A stretch of DNA of 64,000 bases from Saccharina japonica. Lineage: Eukaryota > Sar > Phaeophyceae > Laminariales > Laminariaceae. Shown here piece by piece: positions 11,601 to 23,600 of the stretch. Each line of letters begins with the position of its first letter. The stretch's first letter is position 1. Location: contig MEHQ01001881.1 of the NCBI GenBank assembly GCA_008828725.1, positions 32,574-96,573 of the forward strand, written 5' to 3'. A program made the position numbers and the translations under genes. The notes under the pieces were generated by a model. The model was not told the DNA's origin, searched no databases, and saw only the letters and a list, made by a program, of their open reading frames with translations.

Positions 11601-14600
11601 GCCTCCTCTGTGGTCGTAACTTAGATCCGGGGTCACTACAGCAGTAAAAAGTAGGCTCTTGTATTTTTTCTCCTCCCTCTCCCCATTACCGTACGTGCTT
11701 TTTTTGCATTTCGATCGCGAGAAGATTTCTTTATCAGCACTATTATAATAATAGTCTACCTGGTAGACTATATTGCCAATACAAAGGCCCACTGACAAAG
11801 AATGAACGAAAGAACCTCTCATGCATATCATACCGGCACCACGAAACTTGATCTTAAGAACGTCTGGTTGGCTGAGAATTTGAGCGGACGCTGCGTAGGA
11901 AAGTTGGATCGATCAATCGTGATCATCAGCGGCGAGCGATAGACTGAATCCTGTTGTCATAAACCCCCTACGTACGAGTATATATGCTCAAGGCTATTTA
12001 ATACCTGGTACCATTTAATAGTTAGCGCCACTACTCGTACTCGTACTATATACTCGAACGGGCTAGTTCAAGCGTAACACCCCAAATTTCGTCAGCCACG
12101 AATGCCGCATACAATAGCAACCCAAATGTCACATACTTACTGTAGTATGATAAACCGCTATGAACAGTGGAAGAGGGTGACATCGCCAGTTTTTTTTTTT
12201 AGGGCTAGGACTGGCGCTACCGCCGAAAATGTGGCCCGACCAATCACAGACCTTCAAAGAGGCCAGTAATAGTCAGGCGTTTCCGTAGGAATATTTATAT
12301 ACCAGGTATATTTTTTCCCCCTATTTTTTTCTGAATGAGCCGCTTCCAGGTGGTCCAAGGCATGTTTGTACCAAGTTGCACGCATATATTCGAAGATCTG
12401 ACTACGTGTGATCAATATTAAGTCACATTTAACGCCGAAAATCGATTTAATATGATACCATACACTCTGTAAGTAATTACGACGCGATGCCGGAATTTAC
12501 ACGTTTTACCGCACAAAGGTCCAAAATTCCCCCGCCGTTTTTGAGACATGAACCCTGAACTTTTGCACACGTGTTATATATGCCCCTGCCGAACGATTTA
12601 CGAATGTTTTCATTATTATTTTCTTCGCCGAAAATTTGGGATCCCATAAGACCCAAATCTCTCCCCAAAAAAACTGAAACCAAAATATCTGGCGAAAACA
12701 ACAAAACAACAACGACGGTTACGGTTAACGGGTCGGCAGGCGCTCATAGAGTATTTGTGCTAAATTCCAGGGTCTATCTCCCAAAAACGTCGTGGAAAAT
12801 GGCTATCATACTGAGTAACTGGTAATGTGTTGGGGTGATACGCTTGAACCAGCCTGTACTGCGGTTCCAAGCCATGCTCAGGTTACGAATATACCAGGTA
12901 TATCACGAACATATACGTATACCTGGTGGGTATTTATTGTTGACGGGTCCATACCGGCTGTGCGATCCACAACCCAATCCGAGGTGTACGTTTGCCCCGC
13001 CCGACCTCTCTCATATACCTGGCATGCCCCACACCGCACGGCACTGCACCGCACCGCACCGTACCGCAGGACCTCGTCGAAAGGAAAGGCCGCAGCCTCA
13101 GCCCCTCGTTCCTGAGCTCAATTCTGGCCTTTTGCGACCAACACCTGGAGCACGCCGAGCCGCGTGTCCGCTCGCTCGTGGCAGGCACCCTCGGGGCCCT
13201 CACGAGGGCCGGCGACACAGCAATCCCTTCTCCTGACGCCGACGGGTCGGGCGGTGGCAAGCTGGAGGAGGCGGGGGCGGAGGCGGGGGAGGGGGGCGAC
13301 ACGGATTGCACCGGGCTGGCGGTGTACGCGTTCTTCCGGGAGAGGCTGGCCGGGGCCATCAGCACGAACTTCGAGCGGACGAAGGAGACGATAACGGATG
13401 TGATAAGCGGAGCGGATAACGTGGCGGTGGACGACACGTCTGGCTGGAAGGCACTCGAGACGAGCCTCCTGGCGCTCAAGGTACTTGCTTGCTGCTGCTG
13501 ACTGGCCTCGACTTGTCGGATGTTACTATTATACTTGTGTTTAAACGAAGTACCTGGTATTATTTTCTCGTACTGCTGTATTTTTTTAGTCGCCTTCCTT
13601 TCCTCCTCCCTCTCGTGATCTCGTCATGGTTCACTACTGCAGCTCCCTGATTGTTTTTTTGTGTGTGTTTTCATGTCACGCGACAGATCTCTCCATAGCC
13701 CGCACCTGCCTATATATGATAGCGTTTCTGCCGCGCGTTGGTCCCTGCGAGCCTCCCGGCTCGTCGAGAGTGGGGTATTATGCAACAGGATTTTGTGTTC
13801 ATTAGTATTATAACAATATGCAAGTTACGGGTGGCGGAGTTTCTCACTTCTCTCTTATGTTCTTTGCCTACGTCGCGCACACACCACACGTCACATCCTC
13901 CCAAGATTCTTGCACTGGCAGCCACCTACCAGGTATCTACCAAGGTCTTGAGCTCGCTTGATTGAGCGGGTGGCGTCGTGCCACAAAATCCTTGCATATT
14001 TTATCCCTCATCTCTGGGTCCTAAAAGTGATCCATAATGGATGCTGGTCATGTTTTTGCTACGCATATTTTTGCAGTACATACAGTAGTTGGCCCTTCCG
14101 TCTTCCATCCCATTTTCAGCCCCAACATCTGCCGCAGTCTCCACGGTTAAGGCGTAATGTCTATTCACACGTCCTCTTTCCTCCCCTGGTGCTGGCGTGG
14201 CTATTAATAGTGCCACTGCTGTTGTACGAGTGTCATATCAATCAGGGCCTTCCCCGGGATTTTTCCCGCGGGATTGTGCGGGATTCGGGATTATCCCGTT
14301 GTCCCGTGCAAACAACGTAATTCAGTCCCGTGGTTGCCGGATCCCGTACAAAAATACCGTTGAGGTCCCGCGGTAACTTAATCCCGCGGGATTTGGTCCC
14401 GAGGTCAAAAACCGGTCCCGGGGAAGGCCCTGATACTAATAGCTGATTCTGGAGCTCTGGCCGCGTTTTTTTACTTCCTTGAGCTTCAGTGCGAAGGGAC
14501 GAAGGCAGAGAGGTGGTCGTATTTTTGAACCGCCGCTCCCTCCGCCTGTGTCGAACCGCTGTAACCGAACGCCATCGCCTCGATCGCCTTTTGCCTTTCT

Positions 14601-17600
14601 CCTTTTTTGTTTTGTTGTGGCCTTTCGCCTTTCGCCTCTCGTCTTTCGCAGGAGTTCGTTGACGCCGTGGGGAGGCCTTTCATTGACGGGGAGCACCTGA
14701 CCGATGAAACGGTGGGGTACATCGTGTCGGGCGCAACCGTGCACATCAACAGGCATGTCAGAGAAGCTTCCTTCCAGATTATCAGGTGAGCTGCTGAGTG
14801 AGCTATTCATAGTTGAATTGGTGAGTGGGCGTACCATGGAGACATGGAGATACGGGCGATATGGCGAGATGATGCCTCCCAGGATGTTATGAAACCCCTC
14901 TGCCGGGGAAAGGGACAACTGTTACAATGGCTGCACCCATCTTCAGGGGACGAAGTACTAGACTAACGCTTTCAGTAAAAATAGTCATTTGTATATTCTA
15001 CATATTACTGTAGTTGTGAATGTTAATGTTAGCTCTTGAAAGTACCAATTAAGTTCACATGAAATAGTGGTGGATGGTTGCTGCAGTGGGACAAGGGTTA
15101 GTAATCCAAAACCAAACCCGTGGCAAGCGCACGCAACGTGTTATGTGTACAAACTTCTTGAAAATAGAGTTGTTGCAGAATTTAATGTAGTAATAGTAAG
15201 AACCCACGATGGACCCAAAAAACTATGCATCCCCCTATGTATGCTTGCACACCAACATTTGCTTCTGATTACTATATGCTACTACGAAGCCCCCCCGGAA
15301 ATGGTATTTTTTTTTTTTTCCCATCCCATTCATTATCTTCGCACTTCCGTATTTCTCCCTCCCTAGTCGTAACTCAGATCCGAGGTCACAAAGTAGGCTC
15401 CTCTCCCTCCCCCCCCACTACGGTTCTTGCCTTGGTTTTTATCGCGAGAAGATTTCAGCACTTTCTTCCCTCGTCAACTTTCGTCGGATTTTGCTTACCC
15501 ACGCTATAATATGCGCTCTCGACAGTCGGTGTCATTTGAGAATAAAAACCTCCACGGGGAGAATCGAACCCTCGACATCCGGCCCTACAGGCTTCGTGGC
15601 TACCAGTTAGACCACCGGGGCGTATACGTGGTATCGACTATGGACTCTCTTCGCCTCCTTTGTTTTGGAGCCAAACCAGGGGGAAGTAGAGCAGAGTCGT
15701 TTCTGGAGTTGTACTGTCTGTCATGGCGTTAACACGCTCTCGCTCCTTTCCCGCTGTTGTCCTGGCCGGCCAACCCCTTCCATTCCCCACTCCTTCGGGC
15801 CATAGTAAACACTAGTAAATAATAGGGACCCTACGGTACAGGCAATAACCTACACATTTCCCAATTTTTACTAACATAATTCGGTCCTGTTTACTATGGT
15901 CTCCTGCAATACCTCAGGAGCATACTGGATGCGTGTGGCACCCTGAGCCAGCCGGGCGCGCCCAAGCAGGGCGACAAGCTCGCACAGACATTCGCCGAGG
16001 CTTGCGCGGTGGGCATGCAGGACAACTGGAGCCAAGTCAGATACGCGGCGTCCGTGGCCAACCGGTCGCTCCTGCAGGCCCTCTCCCTCGAGGACAGGGA
16101 CCAATTCTACCCTCGACTGCTTCCGCGCATGTGCCTTAACCGGTGAGCCTGGAACAAAAATGCCCACTGGTTCCTGGCCTGGTATCATATCATACACGGC
16201 GAGCTGTGAGGTCGCCCTATGAGTTACAGGGGTTAGGTTTATCTTGTTCGTGGTGGTTGTTGGTCATGATGTTTGATCGCTCTATCATGTCGTGTACCAG
16301 GTATACGATTAGGACACTCGAATCGCTTCCGGTGTGTACCTACGTGGATGGGTGTCTTGGGTTTTTCTTCTGTGTGCTATGTTTTTTGCTTTGTTTTTGT
16401 ACATATTTTTTTCGACACGAGGTTTGTTTCGCCTGGGTTTGACGGGGGTTGTGAAGCTCGATATTCGTATTAATAGAACGCTCTTGTAGGGTCGGCTCTG
16501 TGTTGCTCGCCGCAAGCGCTCTCGTGTCCCCTGTCCCCCCGATGCCCTCCCTTCTGGGAAAAAACGCCGAGTACGTAGACAAACCACCCACCCACTCAAA
16601 TCACCCTTAGCCAGAGCTTATGGCACTCTACTAATAATATTAATATGTGTACATTCAGTACAGGACACCTAATAAGAAACAAGGCTGATAAGAAAGCCAG
16701 GCTGAGATTTAGAGGGAAATCATATGTTCGGGAGTCGTTATCTTGGAAATTAGCGTAGAAAGCACCCTCTCTCAAGTAACAAATCCAACCTGGACCAGCT
16801 TTTTCTTGTTTCTTATTAGGTGTCCTGTACTGTATGCTATCTGGTATGTCACTCTACTGTTGCGTGTTTGTCGGTAATGGCTCGCTTTTCCGACCCCCCG
16901 CCCCCCCCCCTCCACTCCCCCCTCCTTTGTGGTGATCTCCTGCAGCTACTACCTCGCCGATGGTGTGAAGCTCTTCTCCCAAGAGACGTGGCGCATGTTC
17001 ATGGGCGAGGAGGGGCGCGAGATGGTCGGGAAATACGCGCAGGACGTGACGGACTACTACTGCATGGCTAGCGAGCTGGATAACCATTGCGTGCGCGAGT
17101 CGGCGTGCCACAGCATCGCCGAAATGGCAGAAAAGGTACACACCTTGGACATATCATCTACAGATAGATCATGATCTAGATCATCTACAGATAGATCATG
17201 ACCTAGATCATCTACAGATAGGTCATGATCTAGATCATCTACAGATATATCATGATCTAGATCATCTACAGATAGATCATGATCTACAGTAGATTATCTA
17301 CAGATAGATCAGGATCTAGATCATCTACTGATAGATCGTGATCTAGATCATCTACAGATATATCAGGATTTAATGTAGATAATCTACAAATAGATCGTGA
17401 TCTAGATCGTCTGCAGGTAGATCATGATCTAGATCATCTGTAGATACTCTAAATCCTGACCTACCGTTGTCGTGCAGTACCGTATTCAGTACAGATCCCC
17501 AACTCAGGAAACATGGTGCTAGAGCATGCAGGCTAGATGACCCCGGCCCGGCAATGCGAGCTAGATTACACAGATCATAGTTATATCTTGCCTGAAATAT

Positions 17601-20600
17601 CTAGATAATGAAGTGAGAACCGATGATCTAGATGATCTATTTGTAGATCGTTTATCTGTAGACCATCTATCTGTAGGTGATCTATCTGTTGATCGTCTAT
17701 CTGTAGATCATCTATCTGTAGATCGTCTATCTGTAAATCATCTATCTGTAGATCTGTAGATCATCTATCCGTAGATCTATCCGACCTGTGAAGAGGTGTA
17801 CACGCCCGTGTCATAAACCTAATGTACTGCTGTACTGGTATAGGCTACACTACTGGTGTCTACTTGTACACAGTAGAAATACCTCGATCTCACAGCTGAG
17901 ATGTGTTTTTTTACTTTTTATCTCTATAATAATAGGTGGCGAGTTCGTTGCGTAAAAAAACTGTCACATTTTTGTAGACCATTATTCTTACTATAAAAAA
18001 GTATAATCTACTCACCCTGTATATATGTATGTGTAGCACGCGCGATCGAAGTATTTATATGTATCACATGCAGCTTTCAGATATTGATTTTCGAAGAAAA
18101 TTCCGATCTCACAGCTGAATGTTACTTTTTTCAAATATTTTTCAATATGTTTTTTAGTACGTAATACTTGTTTTTGTACAGACAGCACTTCAGACAGTAG
18201 TTACGCTGTAGTCGGCAGATTCATTGGTAAAGAGTGGGAGGGGGGGGGGGGGCGATGCTGCTGTAGTCGAATGGAGATTGCGGGCGTGTAGTTCAGTTTT
18301 CGACACGCATAACATGCTGTAGAGATTTTAGGTGTACCTCTTCGGACTTGTGTATCCTTTCCCTGCTAAGTGTGCGTGTTCTTTAGGATTCTCTGATGGC
18401 TCTAGCACTTTTGTGACCACGGGCTGTGATCTTGCTAGATCAGACAATAAGGATTAGCAACTGAAACGAGTTTAATGTGAAGACAACAACAACAACAACA
18501 ACAAATACTTGTCCAGAGCCCAGCAGAGGGTGCACGACTAAAAAGACAAAACCACACCACACTCCTCAAAAGTTCCCAACAAGAAAACAAAAACAAAAAA
18601 ACAGCGCGATGGGATATCTGGACAAAAGTATGAAACACGATAATAGATAAAAGTACGAGTTTTTTTTTTTAGCTTGTTTTACTTGGTTTTAGTATACACC
18701 CCCTGTCTTGAGTCTCGAAAATCGAAAATGACTCACGTACGTAGTGAGGTGTCGTTTTTTTGTTACGTGCTGCATGCACCCTCTGACATACTATACACCC
18801 GGTATTTTTTTTACGCGTGCTGGTTCGTCATTTCGGCGTTTCTCTCGTCTCTGTCGCGGCCGACCACCAGGTGGCCCCTCAATACCTGGCTCCCCATGTA
18901 GACCGCCTGCTGAAGGCCCTGTTGGTCTGCTTCTTCGACGAGAGCTGGCCCGTCAGAGACGCGGCCTGTGTCGCCAGCGGGCGCTTTGCTGGCGCCTACC
19001 CCGAGGAGTGCCGCCCCAGTCTGGACAAGCTCTACGAAAGGTTCGTTCGTTCTTCCTCGGACTCGGACTGGGTGGGCGTGGGGTTCGTATTAATAGGAAA
19101 TGGCTCAGGTTTTACCTTTTTTTTCCTTGTTATAAATAGTTTTCTTCTTCTTATTTCTCTTGGTTGTTGTTGTTGTTATTTGTCTTTTTGTTATTTTTCT
19201 TGTTCTTGTTATGGTTCTCTTTCTTTTTTCTTTTTGTGTTTTTTTTTCTCTTTGTTGTTGTTGTGTTGTTGTTTTTTGTCTTGGTCTTTTTCGTGCTCTT
19301 GTTATGGTTGTTTTTCTTTTTCCTTCTTGTTTTTTTCTCGTTGTTGTTGTTGTGTTGTTGTTTTTTGTCTTGGTCTTTTTCGTGCTCTTGTTATGGTTGT
19401 TTTTCTTTTTTCTTCTGTTTTTTCTTGGTTTTCCTTTTTTTTTGTCCCTTTTTCGGGCATGCTTTTTATTTACGGTGCTGGAGGCAACACGAAAATGTAA
19501 ACGTAAACGCGGAGAACCCTATGGCTGCTTGCGGTATACCTGGTATATCACACGACGGTGTGCATATGTATACGTGTACGTATATGCTCGCCGTTTCGGC
19601 AAGCCTCTTTTCCCGACCGCACGCTGTTAATTGAAGCTGAAGCTGCTGCATGAACACGCTTCCTTGCCTCTTACGCGTGGAGCTGAAGAAAGCCTGAGCG
19701 ATTATTCTGTTGTCGGTTGACAAAAATGGACCGTGACACCAAAAACTCAGCGTGCTTTTTCTTCGTGAATAATGTTGATGTTTTCCGAACAAAAAAAAAC
19801 GGAGTCCGATGATGATGATGGTGATGGTGATGATGATGATGATTATGATGATAATGATGAGGTTCTCACATTATTACAAGAGGCAATAGAAGAGTAACCA
19901 GACCACACTATGTGTCCCGACCCATCACAGTATGATACCAAATATGTGACATTGGAGTTGCTATTGCATGCGGCATTTCGTGGCTGACGAAATTTGGGGC
20001 GATATGCTTGAACCAGCTCGTAAATAGTTGGTTCCGATTGCTATATACTGCCTGTATGTTCCCCGCTATTACGTGGTATTAATAGCCCTTCACCCTGCAA
20101 ATTTTATCTAAGGGTTGACCAGAAAAGGCCAAAAAAAGCGCTCGTTGGAAGAAAATGAACCAGAATGATACCACTCTGTCGCCAAATTTAGGCACATTTT
20201 GGACGTCAATATTTCGTGCAAATGGTGCTTATATTTCGGGACATAGTGGTATACTATTAATACTAAAAATACTTGCACGGCAGTATGTACGTACGCAAGG
20301 AAACGGTAGTGTTACGAGGGACCATACAGTAGTAAATAGGACCAAATATTGTTAGTATAACTATAGTAGGTATATATACTCGTACCTGGTATATAATTTA
20401 GTGTGTACCGTACGTCCTACCGTATTTACTATGCTCCACCGGAATATTGTAATATGTAAGGCTGGGCACTGGCACAGTATGTACTGGCAGTAGTAATCTA
20501 CTGATTGGCCCGGCCAGTACATGCGCCAGTAGGTCTTATGTTACGTACATCCAAGGAACACGCCATAGTAGTATCGTACGGAAACCCGCCAAATGCGTGT

Positions 20601-23600
20601 CGGGAGGAGAGAGGAGAGACGAGAGACAGTATTTATACTGCTGCAATCCAGAATACTGATTGATTTTGACGACTGTATAGTCGCTACTGACTGAGTCAGC
20701 CAGTGCTTAGCCCTAGTAAAATGGGCTGAGATAACCGAAACCACGCCTTTTCTTGTTGTGACGGTGCGACAGGTGGTCAGTCCCTCCCGCCCAACCCTCC
20801 CTAGCCCTACCCTGTACACCTGCAAACAAGTCGGGTGCATACCGCAGTACGTATCTACCTGGTACGCAAGGAAACGATACTACACGACGGGTTTCAATCA
20901 CGGCGTCTTTAAAAAAGAGGCTTATTTTTCTGCAACAGCAGTAGTCCAATAAGTAAAAGCTTCTTGTATTTCTGTACAGACGGGTGTATTTAGTTGGACC
21001 GCTCACACTACGTACGATCATTTTTGTTTCGTTGGTTTCCTCTTGTTTAAAAAAATATATATATAAAACCTGTTTTTTTTCTGTTTGCCGCAGGTGGTTC
21101 CGGCACGTGGGCGACCCGATCTGGTCGGTGCGGGATGACAGCGCCACCGCTCTTGGGGCCGTGTGCAGGGCGTACGGCGAGGAAGCATGTGAAAAGTGAG
21201 TCAGCGGCTAAAAAGCAAACGCCCCAGAACTCCGAAAATCAACCGGGCAGGGGGGGGGGTGTACTCATGTCGTGCACGGCCGTAGTCGTATGACCATAGA
21301 CCCTCGCATCCCTACAATGCCGGGACGGAGCACGTTGGGTTTTCACCAACCAGGCAGACATTGCTTGCACCAAGCGCGAAGCGCCGTGAGGTATTGGGCG
21401 AGTCGCATGGAGAGTGAGCTGCATCCTGCTAAGAACCGCCTGTGAGGCGGACTTGCATATGGACGGCAGCCTCCAATGAGTTAATTTAATATCTGGTGTG
21501 GCCACTTCCCAGAGACAGCAATGGGTATCACTACGTATCTGCCTCATGGATGCCTTACCATATACCAGGTACACACTACGTGACACGATAATTCCCCTTG
21601 TGCAGAGATGAGGTTATCAACCCCGCACAAATGATCTAACAAGACCGCCAGTATGGGTGACCGCCAAGAAAAAAAAGAAAAAAAAAACGGTACCCTGGTT
21701 GTCGAGCTCACGCAGTGAGAGGCGTGTTTTACAGCGTCGTTGCCAACCGAACCGACGCCAACCCAACCTATACATATAAAATATTTTTAGGGGGGGGAGG
21801 GGGGGGTACTCATTAGCCACCTGTCATGCATGGCCGTAGTCGTACTTCGTATAACCATAGGCCCTCGCATCCCTACAATGCCGAGACGGAGTACGTCGGT
21901 CGGGTTTTCACCGTGTAGGCCGGCATTGCTTGTGCGCCAAGCGCGAAGCGCGGCGAGGTGTTGGTCGAGTCGCATACAGGGTGAGCTGCATCCTCTACTA
22001 AGAACCGCTTGTGAGGTGAACTTTCTTGCGTAGAGATGACGGCGTCGAATTAATTTAGTTGTTTTCTGGTGTAGCCACTTCCAGAGACCGGCGTTTTTTT
22101 TTTCCGGGGCTCTTATTTACAGAAAGACATGTGACACCGCCACTCATCGTATATATATATATATATATGGCTTCCCCGTTTTTTTTGTTCCCATGTTTTT
22201 CGTTTTCGATTGGGGTAAGGGTGGTCGCGTGGGTGAAGGAGAACCTGCCCAAGGCAAAGCAGCAGATGGCGGAGAGCGCGCAGGAGCACAGGCTGAGGCA
22301 AAACGACGCTAAGGCGCACACCGGCAACCAGGTGTACTCGTGCGGCTCCCTGGCGCCCAAGCTCAAGAAGGGCGGCTGCTCTGACTGCGAGGTATATCGT
22401 ATATATATATATATAATATATATGTATATTTTAGACAGCTGTGATGAGATCGAGGATGTCGTCGAAACTCATCTTTGCTAGCTGGGTGTGATACTTCGAT
22501 CGCGCGCACTTACGGGTTTTATATGTCCTCATCCAGGACGTACATCCCGTATGAGATATATACCGTACGCACGTAGTGAATTCGTAAAGCCCACGCGAGC
22601 GAGCGAGTGAGCGATCGCCTTGTGGACGTCGCTGCCCGCTTGTACGGTACGTATGAAGCCCCTAATCATGTATGGTGCTCGTGATATGTCTAATAGCCAA
22701 AAGGAGTGCCCGTCGGATTGAGCGTGCCACTATGGACAGAAATATAATGACCGTTTCATATTGACCTCGGAGTCGAAAATTTCCTTATGTTTGCGGCCAT
22801 AGTGACAACGATTTTGCTCATAACTCGCTTTTTGGGTGAGTTGTGGAACTCCTCCTGCCACTGTTGTCCTCAGACATATTGCAGTAGGTACCTCCCGTAC
22901 GTATATAGTGTGCCGTAGCGTGCCTCTCGTCTCGAATGTCCCTACCTCCCCCCCGCTCGCTCATCGTGTACGTACGTACATTGATTCCTTGCGGTATGTA
23001 TGTATACCTGGTATATAGGTGACGCGAGCCAGTGAGCCTTGGGAGTTCAGCGACGGGGCGGTGTACCTGGTGCGAGAGCTGTGCTCCGTCGACCCAGACA
23101 AGGCGGTGCTGTTCTTCGAGGAGCTGGCGGATATCGCGAGGTTGACGCAGTTCGTGCAGGCCGACTGCCTCCGGGAGACCATCTGGAAGCAGGTGAAAAT
23201 AATCATGTTTAATATAATATTTATTACCACATTTTCGCTCGGTAAAATTTTGGCGTGGCAACAAAAGCCCGCGTGGTTAAAATCCCGCGGGATTTATTTA
23301 TATCACGGGATGGTACGGGATACGCCCGCTGTCCCATTAAGAAATTTTGTGTCCCGTTCCCGTTCAAAAGTGTGTACCAGGTACCAGTACATAGGAAGTA
23401 GACTACTGCAGTAAGAAGTGTTCCTTGCCGCTTATGCTCACGTACATATATTACATACCAGAACGTGGTATCTTTTTGTTTGTCGTTTTTCGAACATTGA
23501 ATAATATTGTACGAGTAAGTAGTGGATACGGCACAGCGCGTACTGTAGTAAAAAAGGTTCGTGTTACTAGCACAAGTGAAATACGTGAACATCGTCACTG

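Larger units (their letters stand above)
11728..16840 (+). repeat. 5.1-kb duplicated block, copy 2
   Basis: Second copy of 6146-11256, followed directly by unique sequence leading to exon 16946. Sample differences from copy 1: 7640 region ACCCC versus ATCCC (Thr to Ile in exon 3), 9139 T versus C (silent) and an extra T near 13660. Divergence is at allele level. Confidence 0.95.

Noticed and set aside
21245-21300. Resemblance of the 230-bp repeat start (GTGCACGGCCGTAGTC) to 5S rRNA
   Set aside because: Only the first few bases look alike; the internal control boxes and secondary structure of 5S rRNA are not recognisable.
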